A DNA stretch of 16,564 bases from an uncultured Bacteroidales bacterium (GTDB taxonomy: Bacteria > Bacteroidota > Bacteroidia > Bacteroidales > UBA932): positions 1 to 16,564 of the forward strand of contig CAKULN010000061.1 in assembly GCA_934667175.1 (NCBI GenBank). Reading direction: 5' to 3'. A program made the translations under genes and the position numbers. Positions 1 to 6,187 of the stretch are shown one piece after another (the stretch's first letter is position 1; every line of letters begins with the position of its first letter). The notes beneath the pieces were generated by a model. That model ran no database searches, had not been told where the DNA came from, and saw only the letters and a list, made by a program, of their open reading frames with translations.

Positions 1-57
1 TGGTAGAGCAATGGACTGAAAATCCATGTGTCGGCAGTTCGATTCTTCCCGACACCA
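1..57 (+). tRNA. tRNA-Phe (anticodon GAA), 5' end missing
   Basis: This is the 3' three quarters of a tRNA; the acceptor 5' strand and the first half of the D arm lie before base 1. Visible parts in order are the D-arm end TGGTAGAGCA (1-10), an anticodon stem ATGGA/TCCAT around the loop CTGAAAA (16-22), which gives anticodon GAA at 18-20 (Phe), a T arm GGCAG-TTCGATT-CTTCC (33-49), and the 3' acceptor strand CGACACC with discriminator A57. CCA is not encoded. The T stem has one C:U mismatch (35/47). The missing 5' strand should read about GGTGTCG. A terminator follows at once. Confidence 0.93.
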
Positions 58-62
58 CTCCA

Positions 63-97
63 AAGCCCCGTAGAGTTTGCTCTGCGGGGCTTCTTGT
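63..97 (+). terminator. Rho-independent terminator after tRNA-Phe
   Basis: A 13-bp stem (63-75 with 80-92; one G:T pair) encloses the loop TTTG and is followed by TTCTTGT. It starts 5 nt after the tRNA end, so it most likely ends the tRNA transcript. The stem is symmetric, so it could also stop the MATE-DUF3737 transcript, which arrives from the right and ends at 137. Confidence 0.85.
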
Positions 98-136
98 ATT
101 CATATTTGTACCCAAAACGGATGGGCTCTTCACATC

Positions 137-982
137 CTACCGCACTTTCTCCAAGACGCAGTCGCCGGGAGCCTTGATGTTCTGGTCGAAGATGATCTCT
201 CCGACGGAGCCATAGCGTATGAAACCGGTGCGAGGGTTCTTGATGGAAGGGACGTGCCCCTTGACCGTGGCCTGGACGGAGGAATATTCAAACGCAAGGT
301 CTGCGTCGGCGCCCATTGTGCAGTCCTCAAGCACTAAGTCATCGCAGTAGCATAGCGGCTGTGTCTCGGTGATGTGGCAGCGCACGAGACGGAGGTTCTT
401 CGAGTACCATGCGAGATATTCACCATTGATGACAGAGTCGATGACAGTGACGTTCTCCGCTTCCCAGAAGGAATCCTTGGAGTTCAGAACGCAACCGCGG
501 ATCTCCACGTTCTTCGCATACTGGAAACTGTAGTTGCCGTTCAGCTTGACGTTGCTCAGCTTGACGTTCTCGCAGTGCATGAACACATAGTCGGCCCTGT
601 CGATCACCGAATCCTCTACCTCGATGTTCCTGCAGTCCCAGAAAGTCTCCGTGCCACCCATGATCTGGACATTCTTCAGTTTGATTCCGTCCATTCTGCG
701 GAAAGTTTTCGGAGCGTCGATGATCGTGTCATAGATCTCGCAATTTCTTGAGTACCAAAGTCCCGAGCGTGCGCCTACAGTCAGGATGCTGTCCTTGATG
801 ATAAATCCGTCACACTCCCAGAACGGGTACTTGCCCTCAAACTGGCAGTGCACGGCTGTGATGTTGCCGGTTTCTTTCAAGGCTGATTCCCCAGCGTGGA
901 TCTTGACGTTCTCAAGATAAAGGTCATGTCTGCAATATAGCGGTCTCTCGCCGCCGAATTCCTGATTGATGATCTTTTCCAT
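137..982 (-). CDS. DUF3737 family protein (right-handed beta-helix)
   Basis: This 281-residue protein resembles the DUF3737 family. The N-terminal signature is visible (FGGERPLYCRHDLYLENVKI, then HAGESALKETGNI). After it come about ten imperfect repeats of roughly 20 residues in the pattern N-V-x-(I/L)-x-(D/N)-(S/C)-x-(I/L), alternating with aromatic turns such as FWEC, FWDC, FWEA and YSKN. That pattern suggests a parallel beta-helix like pentapeptide or pectate-lyase folds. There is no signal peptide or membrane segment, so it is probably cytoplasmic. No biochemical role is established for the family. The start codon lies 4 nt after the MATE stop (TGA-ATAT-ATG), so the two genes are probably co-transcribed and translationally coupled. 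Whether it works with the transporter is unknown. The stop is TAG. Confidence 0.82.
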   Translation of the reverse strand: MEKIINQEFGGERPLYCRHDLYLENVKIHAGESALKETGNITAVHCQFEGKYPFWECDGFIIKDSILTVGARSGLWYSRNCEIYDTIIDAPKTFRRMDGIKLKNVQIMGGTETFWDCRNIEVEDSVIDRADYVFMHCENVKLSNVKLNGNYSFQYAKNVEIRGCVLNSKDSFWEAENVTVIDSVINGEYLAWYSKNLRLVRCHITETQPLCYCDDLVLEDCTMGADADLAFEYSSVQATVKGHVPSIKNPRTGFIRYGSVGEIIFDQNIKAPGDCVLEKVR

Positions 983-986
983 ATAT

Positions 987-2363
987 TCAAGTGATTTTTA
1001 GTTTCATCCATTTCTCGCCGCGCAGCCTCCAGTAGAAGAGCAGCCCGCGGAAGTTCAGTTCAATGCACATCGCTATCCAGTAGCCGACGAGCCCCATCCG
1101 AGGCGTCAAAATCAGTGCCAAGCCGATGCGGATCACCCACATGCTTCCGAAGTTTATCACACTCGGGACAAGGGTGTCACCTCCGCCGACGCATGAGCCG
1201 TAGCCTGCGATGGAGAAGGCGTACAATGTCTCGGCGAACGCTTCGATCCTCAGTACCTTGGCCCCCAACGCGATGACATCAGGGTCGGAGCTTAAAAGCA
1301 TCATAAGGTCGGTCGCGAAGATGAACATCAACGCTCCCAGCACGGTCATGATGCCGGCCGCCATCAGCATGGTGATCTGCGAGAACCGCTTGGCGACTTC
1401 CCGGCGTTTGGCTCCGAGGCTCTGGCCGACAAGGGTTGTGGCCGCCTCCTCGATTCCGTAGCCGGGCATATAGCAGAAGCTTTCGGCTATGATGGCCAGC
1501 GAGTTGGCCGCGATGGAAATCGGTCCGAGCGGAGCCACGATGATGGTGCTCATGATGTGCGAACCCCTCATGATGATGTTCTGGAGCCACATCGGAGCCG
1601 TGATGCCCCAAGCGTTGCGCACTGTCTTGCGCTGAGGGACGAATGTGCCTTGTTCTCCCTTGATGTTCAATTCCTTGGAGCGCCTGAGAATATACCAGAT
1701 CACGAATATGGAGGTGACGACCTGCGCCGCCCCCGTCCCCAGCGCGGCTCCTGCCACTCCCATGTCATAGATGTAAATGAATATGTAGTTGAACACTACG
1801 TCCAGCGCGCACATACCGGTGTACATAAGGCTCGGAATCTTCATGTTCCCGCTGGCCTGGAGCATAGAGCTTGCCGCCCAACCTACCGCGCCTATGGGAA
1901 TGAACGCTGAATATATCCAGAAATAATCCGATGCATCCTCATTTATCTCAGGTGTCCCGCCAAGCCAGTGGGGTAGCGCTCCGCTGATGCTGACACCGAT
2001 CACGGCGAGAACCAGTCCGATGATGAATACAGTGGTGAGCCCCTGTCTCATCACAGCCCTGGCTCCCTTAAAGTCCTGCGCTCCGCAAAGGTGGGCGATC
2101 TGGACGGAGAATCCTGAGCTGGCCCCGGATTGAAATCCACCCATGATCCAAGTTGTTGTGGCTACCAGACCTATTGATGCGGACTGATTGGCCCCGAGTT
2201 GACCGACCATTCCGGCATCGATGTACTGCATGAGAACTGAGGAAAATTGGGCGGCGATGGCAGGCAGACTCAGCAGAATCGTAAGCCGAATCTGCTGTCC
2301 GAGGGTCATCATTTGACCCTTTCTGATCATTCCGAGGAGTATGTCTTTCTGTCCTGTGGCCAT
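987..2363 (-). CDS. MATE family multidrug/Na+ or H+ antiporter
   Basis: This 458-residue inner-membrane protein is close to the usual 440-460 residues of the MATE family. It has about twelve hydrophobic segments and the typical first-helix region (LLSLPAIAAQFSSVLMQYID, then AGMVGQLG). A second half repeats the arrangement (APMWLQNIIMRGSHIMSTII). MATE proteins export cationic drugs, dyes or metabolites using an ion gradient; the substrate cannot be read from sequence. The frame extends to a TTG at 2375, but that codon overlaps the -7 box TATCTTTG, so I place the start at ATG 2363. ATG 2330 (MIRKGQ) is a possible alternative. It leads a two-gene unit with the DUF3737 gene. An operator-like palindrome sits just upstream of its promoter, so regulated expression is plausible. 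Confidence 0.93.
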   Translation of the reverse strand: MATGQKDILLGMIRKGQMMTLGQQIRLTILLSLPAIAAQFSSVLMQYIDAGMVGQLGANQSASIGLVATTTWIMGGFQSGASSGFSVQIAHLCGAQDFKGARAVMRQGLTTVFIIGLVLAVIGVSISGALPHWLGGTPEINEDASDYFWIYSAFIPIGAVGWAASSMLQASGNMKIPSLMYTGMCALDVVFNYIFIYIYDMGVAGAALGTGAAQVVTSIFVIWYILRRSKELNIKGEQGTFVPQRKTVRNAWGITAPMWLQNIIMRGSHIMSTIIVAPLGPISIAANSLAIIAESFCYMPGYGIEEAATTLVGQSLGAKRREVAKRFSQITMLMAAGIMTVLGALMFIFATDLMMLLSSDPDVIALGAKVLRIEAFAETLYAFSIAGYGSCVGGGDTLVPSVINFGSMWVIRIGLALILTPRMGLVGYWIAMCIELNFRGLLFYWRLRGEKWMKLKIT

Positions 2364-2372
2364 AAATCCTGA

Positions 2373-2404
2373 CAAAGATATTTACTAAAAGGCAATCGGC
2401 AAAA
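2373..2404 (-). promoter_or_regulatory. Bacteroidota-type promoter of the MATE gene
   Basis: On the minus strand TTTTG (2400-2404) is followed after 19 nt by TATCTTTG (2373-2380). This matches the Bacteroides TTTG / TAnnTTTG consensus with normal spacing. Only 9 nt separate the -7 box from ATG 2363, which predicts a 5' leader of a few nucleotides at most, or translation from a later ATG such as 2330. Confidence 0.8.
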
Positions 2405-2428
2405 TATTACGCACAAGTGCGCAATATT
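2403..2428. promoter_or_regulatory. Operator-like palindrome upstream of the MATE promoter
   Basis: AATATT-A-CGCAC-AA-GTGCG-C-AATATT is a near-perfect dyad: 11 of 12 positions in each arm pair across the central AA, and the only mismatch is A2409/C2422. Its left end touches the -33 box of the MATE promoter (2400-2404). A site of this size and place suits a dimeric repressor or activator. The outer arms are also AATATT, the core of the motif enriched throughout the window, so part of the symmetry may come from that. Confidence 0.5.
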
Positions 2429-2606
2429 CCTTATAACCCCTAGTTACTTTGTGACAGCCCCGCTGGGGGCATTGGGGACCGTATTCCCCAAACCCCTTGC
2501 GTCGCTTCGCACTGCGTGCGCTGTACCTTATAGCCCCCGGTCACTTCGTGACAGCCCCGGTGGGGCATTGGGGACCGTATTCCCCAAACCCCTTGCGTCG
2601 CTTCGC
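2429..2606. repeat. Tandem pair of an 82-bp hairpin-rich repeat
   Basis: Copy 1 (2429-2510) and copy 2 (2526-2606) are nearly identical and separated by 15 bp. Each contains three consecutive hairpins: GTCAC-TTC-GTGAC (GTTAC-TTT-GTGAC in copy 1), GCCCC-GGT-GGGGC (loop GCTG in copy 1) and TTGGGGA-CCGTAT-TCCCCAA, then a shared tail CCTTGCGTCGCTTCGC. Most differences between copies leave the stems paired. An open plus-strand frame runs through it, but this is an effect of the repeat and not a gene. It fills most of the 304-bp region between the two divergent start codons. It could be a REP-like mobile element or a structured transcript. Confidence 0.85.
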
Positions 2607-2655
2607 TCCGATTGGTTGTATGGGATATTCATTTATTTATGTCAATTATTTTGTG

Positions 2656-2663
2656 TAGGTTTG
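2656..2663 (+). promoter_or_regulatory. -7 box of the flavoprotein gene
   Basis: TAGGTTTG matches TAnnTTTG and lies only 4 nt before ATG 2668, so a transcript from it would be essentially leaderless. I see no clear TTTG box 19-21 nt upstream; that position is AT-rich (ATTTATTTAT). Moderate support only. Confidence 0.5.
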
Positions 2664-2667
2664 TATT

Positions 2668-4026
2668 ATGAAAGTTGCTGTTATCGGAGCCGGGGCGGCG
2701 GGGTGTTTCTGCGCCATTGAGTTGAAACGGAGGATTCCATCCGCTTCGGTGGAGGTGTTTGAGGCGGGACCAAAGGCTTTGGCAAAGGTTGCGATAACAG
2801 GTGGCGGGCGGTGCAATCTCACGAATTCCTTTGAGGGAATATCTTCTCTTTCAGCCGCTTACCCTCGCGGAGACAAACTAATGAAACGTCTTTTCCGTAC
2901 CTTCGATCAGCGAAGCGCCTGGGAATGGTTTGAGAATGAGGGCGTCAAACTTGTCCTTCAGGAGGATCAATGCGTTTTCCCTGCATCACAGGATGCTATG
3001 GAGATTGTTGACACTCTGCAGACCCGAATGAGGCAGGCGGGGGTCGTGCTTCATACAAGGCATAAAGTTACTGGAATATTCTCACGTCCGGAAGGTGGCT
3101 ATGCACTCTCTACTGGATTTTCCGGAGGACTGTCGCTTCGACAGGCTCAGCGACCGGTTTGTCCGGCCCCTGAGCCAGTATATTCGGTCTCTGAGCCAGT
3201 AAACTCGGTCCCTGAGCCTGTCGAAGGGCCGATGTCACAGAAACCACTGCGACTGGATAATCATGAATATTCAGCCGACATCGTGGTGGTGACCACTGGC
3301 GGCAGCCCGAAACTATCCGGTCTCGGAATGCTTGACAGCCTGAGTCTGGAGATTATCCCTCCTGTTCCGTCCCTATTCACTTTCAACCTTCCGGCCGACC
3401 CTGTCCGCGAGCTGATGGGCACTGTGGTCGAGAACGCATCTGCATCCTTGACAGGCACGAAATTCAAAGCCTATGGCCCGCTACTCATAACCCATTGGGG
3501 AATGAGCGGCCCCGCAATCCTGAAGCTTTCTTCCTACGCCGCACGCTATCTCGCTGAGAATGAATATTCAGCCGACTTCTCTGTAAATTGGTTCGGTGAT
3601 GCGGACGAACGGGAAGCCCGTGACAGGATCAGGTCGCTTTCAATGGACAACCCTCAGAAACTCATTTCGAACACTCATCCGTCCGAACTGCCTTCAAGGC
3701 TTTGGATCCATTTGGTATCGAAGTCTGGAATCCGGGAGGACTCCCGTTGGGCGGAACTTGGAACCAAAGGCATGAACCGCCTTGTGAACACTTTGATCAA
3801 TGACGGGTACCAAATCCGAGGCAGGAGTCGTTTCAAGGAAGAGTTTGTCACCTGCGGCGGTGTCGCCTTGTCAAACATCAATCTCAGCACCCTTGAGTGC
3901 AAGACACATCCCGGTCTTTATTTCGCCGGCGAAGTCCTTGATGTCGATGCGATAACAGGTGGCTTCAATCTTCAGGCCGCATGGTCAATGGGCTATGTTG
4001 TCGCCCGTTCCATAACCATACATTAA
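2668..4026 (+). CDS. BaiN/HI0933-family NAD(P)/FAD-dependent oxidoreductase with in-frame repeat insertion
   Basis: This 452-residue flavoprotein has an N-terminal dinucleotide-binding motif GAGAAG (7-12) with Glu32 at the end of the second strand. It also has the family signature AITGGGRCNLTN (42-53), an internal ADIVVVTTGG strand, and the C-terminal FAD motif GLYFAGEVLDVDAITGGFN (from 416). Relatives are about 400-410 residues. The family includes BaiN, implicated in bile-acid dehydroxylation, but most members have no known substrate, so I give no gene symbol. The extra length is explained by residues about 155-188, which are encoded by four copies of a dispersed palindromic repeat (3132-3230) and form a Pro/Glu-rich segment (EPVYSVSEPVNSVPEPVEG). 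This falls just before the ADIVV strand, in a hairpin region that probably tolerates a surface loop. The frame is intact, so the protein may still work. Confidence 0.88.
   Translation: MKVAVIGAGAAGCFCAIELKRRIPSASVEVFEAGPKALAKVAITGGGRCNLTNSFEGISSLSAAYPRGDKLMKRLFRTFDQRSAWEWFENEGVKLVLQEDQCVFPASQDAMEIVDTLQTRMRQAGVVLHTRHKVTGIFSRPEGGYALSTGFSGGLSLRQAQRPVCPAPEPVYSVSEPVNSVPEPVEGPMSQKPLRLDNHEYSADIVVVTTGGSPKLSGLGMLDSLSLEIIPPVPSLFTFNLPADPVRELMGTVVENASASLTGTKFKAYGPLLITHWGMSGPAILKLSSYAARYLAENEYSADFSVNWFGDADEREARDRIRSLSMDNPQKLISNTHPSELPSRLWIHLVSKSGIREDSRWAELGTKGMNRLVNTLINDGYQIRGRSRFKEEFVTCGGVALSNINLSTLECKTHPGLYFAGEVLDVDAITGGFNLQAAWSMGYVVARSITIH
3132..3230. repeat. Dispersed palindromic repeat cluster inside a coding gene
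   Basis: Unit A (3132-3155) contains CTTCGACAGGCTCAG with flanking GTCG/CGAC arms. Three copies in the opposite orientation follow: two shortened ones, CCCTGAGCCAGTA (3168-3180) and TCTCTGAGCCAGTA (3188-3201), and a fuller one ending CCTGAGCCTGTCGAAGGGCC (3211-3230). The cluster is in frame with the flavoprotein and contains no stop codon. Confidence 0.9.
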
Positions 4027-4068
4027 AAATGGTCGGCCGCTGAACTTGTCAAAGCGTGCCAACCATTT
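4027..4068 (+). terminator. Hairpin directly after the flavoprotein stop, made from a degenerate repeat
   Basis: Starting at the first base after the TAA stop, AAATGGTCGGC (4027-4037) pairs with GCCAACCATTT (4058-4068), with one mismatch. An inner CGCT/AGCG stem encloses GAACTTGTCAA. The inner part is a decayed copy of the dispersed repeat (CGCTGAACTTGTCAAAGCG). There is no long T run, so it may be a weak terminator or a 3'-end stabilising hairpin. Confidence 0.5.
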
Positions 4069-4089
4069 CGGTGAATCAATGATGCAAAT

Positions 4090-4131
4090 GTCACTTCGAC
4101 AAGCTCCGTCACTTCGACAAGCTCAGTGACC
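4090..4131. repeat. Dispersed palindromic repeat, two tandem copies
   Basis: GTCACTTCGACAAGCTC (4090-4106) is followed after one base by a fuller copy (4108-4131) that begins the same way and closes with AGTGACC. It lies between the convergent flavoprotein and rubredoxin genes. Here the arms read GTCAC/GTGAC, whereas the other clusters have GTCGC/GCGAC. Both arms changed together, so the stem is kept. Confidence 0.88.
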
Positions 4132-4160
4132 TGTGCTCAATTTGCGAGTCTTGCGGAAGG

Positions 4161-4337
4161 TTATTCGGAATATTCCGCGAAATCGGATTTCGATGCTCCG
4201 CAGACCGGGCATTTCCAGTCTTTCGGGATGTCCTTGAACGGGGTTCCTGGCTTTATGCCACCATCGGGATCGCCTTCCGCCGGATCATAGATCCAACCAC
4301 AGCGCAGGCATTCGTACTTTTTTGAGTCAGCTGCCAT
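4161..4337 (-). CDS. Rubredoxin
   Basis: This 58-residue protein carries one iron bound by four cysteines: C10-x2-C13 in [12 protein letters not shown] and C43-x2-C46 in WKCPVCGAS. The spacing and the aromatic positions (Tyr8, Tyr17, Trp41) are those of classical rubredoxins, which are usually 52-56 residues. It would be a cytoplasmic one-electron carrier, in anaerobes often serving oxygen or peroxide reduction. I chose ATG 4337 because the longer frame to 4391 adds a GC-rich, non-conserved segment read from a hairpin. The gene lies 70 nt after the ettA stop on the same strand, and I see no TAnnTTTG box between them, so read-through from ettA is likely. No reductase partner is adjacent. Confidence 0.95.
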   Translation of the reverse strand: MAADSKKYECLRCGWIYDPAEGDPDGGIKPGTPFKDIPKDWKCPVCGASKSDFAEYSE

Positions 4338-4365
4338 GACAGTTATAGTTTTAGTGCAACATTTT

Positions 4366-4386
4366 GGTGCGCCACCGCGGCGCACC
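4366..4386. repeat. Perfect 8-bp hairpin between ettA and rubredoxin
   Basis: GGTGCGCC-ACCGC-GGCGCACC is a strong GC hairpin in the 70-nt gap. On the transcribed minus strand it is followed by AAAATGTTG rather than a U run, so it does not look like an intrinsic terminator. It may mark mRNA processing or stabilise one of the two messages. Confidence 0.55.
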
Positions 4387-4407
4387 CGCACCGGAACCCT
4401 GCAATAA

Positions 4408-6084
4408 CTATTCCATCAATTTCTTGTACTTGAATCTCTTAGGCTCGGTGTTGCCGAGGCGTGCCTTGCGGTTCTCCTCGTACTCGGCGTAGTTGCCCTC
4501 GAAGAACACCACATTGGAGTCACCCTCGTAGGCGAGGATGTGTGTGGCGATTCTGTCCAGGAACCAGCGGTCGTGGCTGATCACCACAGCGCATCCCGCA
4601 AAATTCTCAAGGCCGTCCTCCAGAGCACGGATCGTGTTCACATCCACATCATTCGTCGGTTCGTCCAGAAGTAGGACATTGCCTTCGTCCTTGAGGGTCA
4701 GCGCAAGGTGGAGCCTGTTTCTTTCCCCGCCTGAGAGCACTCCACAGAGTTTCTCCTGATCGGAGCCGCTGAAATTGAATCTGGACACCCATGCGCGGGC
4801 GTTGATGTCCTTGTTGCCGAGCCTTACCCACTCGGAGTTCCCGGCTATGGTCTCGAACACGGTCTTGTCCGGGTCGATGCTTCTGTGCTGCTGGTCCACG
4901 TATGAAATCTTCACAGTCTCTCCGATGTCGATAGATCCTGTGTCCGGTTTCTCGATGCCCATGATGAGTCTGAATAGTGTCGTCTTACCGGCTCCGTTAG
5001 GACCGATCACACCCACGATTCCGGCAGGCGGTAGCGCGAACGAAAGGTGCTCGAAGAGAACCTTGTCCCCGTAGGCTTTGGACACGTCCTTGAACTCGAT
5101 TACCTTGTTGCCGAGACGGGGTCCGTTAGGAATGTATATTTCCAGATTAGCCTCTTTCTCCTTAGAATCGGCTGCGGCCAGTTTCTCGTAGGCACCAAGA
5201 CGTGCCTTCTGCTTGGCCTGACGGGCTTTAGGAGCCATGCGCACCCACTCCAACTCGTGCTGGAGGGTCTTGCGCCTCTTGCTCTCCTGCTTCTCCTCCA
5301 TCTCAAGCCTCTTTGTCTTCTGTTCCAGCCATGAGCTGTAGTTGCCTTTCCACGGGATGCCTTCGCCTCTGTCAAGCTCAAGAATCCATCCGGCCACATT
5401 GTCGAGGAAGTAACGGTCGTGGGTCACGGCGATGACCGTGCCTTTGTACTGACGCAGGTGCGCCTCCAGCCACTGGATGCTCTCTGTGTCCAAATGGTTG
5501 GTCGGTTCGTCCAGGAGCAGCACGTCCGGCTCCCGGAGAAGCAGACGGCAAAGGGCCACACGACGTCGCTCTCCTCCGGAAAGCGTGGAGATCTTTGCGT
5601 CTGCCGGAGGGCAGTTCAGAGCGTCCATGGCCCTTTCTAGTTTGGCATCGATCTCCCAGCCGCCCAGATGCTCGATTTTTTCGGACAACTCGCCCTGACG
5701 CTCGATGAGCGCGTTCATCTGGTCATCGTCCATCGGCTCCATGAACTTGAGAGAGATCTCATTATATTCATTAAGCACATCCATCACCTCCTGCACGCCT
5801 TCCTGCACGACCTCTATGACTGTCTTGTCCGGATCCATCTGCGGCTCCTGCTCAAGGTAGCCCACCGAATAGCCCGGCGCCCAGACCACCTCGCCCCGAT
5901 AGGATTTCTCCACGCCGGCGATGATCTTCATCAGGGTCGATTTACCGGAACCGTTCAGACCGATGATGCCGATCTTCGCTCCGTAGAAGAATGAAAGGTA
6001 GATGTCTTTCAGAATAACCTTGTTGTTGTGCGGGAGAACCTTTCCCACACCGTTCATTGAGAATATTATCTTTTCGTCCGCCAT
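4408..6084 (-). CDS. ettA: Energy-dependent translational throttle protein EttA (ABC-F ATPase)
   Basis: This 558-residue soluble ABC-F protein is nearly the length of E. coli EttA (555). The first ATPase domain has Walker [10 protein letters not shown] (42-50), the signature LSGGE (168-172) and Walker [12 protein letters not shown]. The linker and arm region includes the conserved [20 protein letters not shown] and ELEWVR...[10 protein letters not shown]. The second domain has Walker A GPNGAGKT (361-368), [12 protein letters not shown] and [11 protein letters not shown], ending [12 protein letters not shown] as in EttA. EttA binds the ribosomal E site and gates entry into elongation according to ATP/ADP levels. 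It lacks membrane segments, so it is not a transporter. It sits 103 bp after the nucleoside kinase on the same strand. I find no clear TAnnTTTG box in that gap, so it may be co-transcribed. Confidence 0.95.
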   Translation of the reverse strand: MADEKIIFSMNGVGKVLPHNNKVILKDIYLSFFYGAKIGIIGLNGSGKSTLMKIIAGVEKSYRGEVVWAPGYSVGYLEQEPQMDPDKTVIEVVQEGVQEVMDVLNEYNEISLKFMEPMDDDQMNALIERQGELSEKIEHLGGWEIDAKLERAMDALNCPPADAKISTLSGGERRRVALCRLLLREPDVLLLDEPTNHLDTESIQWLEAHLRQYKGTVIAVTHDRYFLDNVAGWILELDRGEGIPWKGNYSSWLEQKTKRLEMEEKQESKRRKTLQHELEWVRMAPKARQAKQKARLGAYEKLAAADSKEKEANLEIYIPNGPRLGNKVIEFKDVSKAYGDKVLFEHLSFALPPAGIVGVIGPNGAGKTTLFRLIMGIEKPDTGSIDIGETVKISYVDQQHRSIDPDKTVFETIAGNSEWVRLGNKDINARAWVSRFNFSGSDQEKLCGVLSGGERNRLHLALTLKDEGNVLLLDEPTNDVDVNTIRALEDGLENFAGCAVVISHDRWFLDRIATHILAYEGDSNVVFFEGNYAEYEENRKARLGNTEPKRFKYKKLME

Positions 6085-6187
6085 TTTGTTGGTAGATGTT
6101 TTAATTGTTGTCTATGAATATTTTAATGTCACTCCCGGCTAGCGTAGTCGCAAAAGCCTTCTGCCACATCGGCCAGGATGTTAAATG

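Noticed and set aside
2451..2720. An 89-codon plus-strand open frame across the tandem repeat
   Set aside because: It is translation of the two hairpin repeat copies (the same peptide twice) and overlaps the flavoprotein start in another frame; no promoter or conserved protein supports it.
3165..3230. Short repeats at regular spacing that could suggest a CRISPR array
   Set aside because: The units alternate in orientation with others, are degenerate, have spacers of only a few bases, and lie within an intact gene; no cas genes are present.
4366..4386. Intrinsic terminator between ettA and rubredoxin
   Set aside because: The hairpin is strong but no U run follows on the transcribed strand, so I list it only as a hairpin.
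4338..4391. An 18-residue N-terminal extension of rubredoxin
   Set aside because: It is encoded by the GC hairpin 4366-4386 and gives a basic, non-conserved sequence not found in classical rubredoxins.
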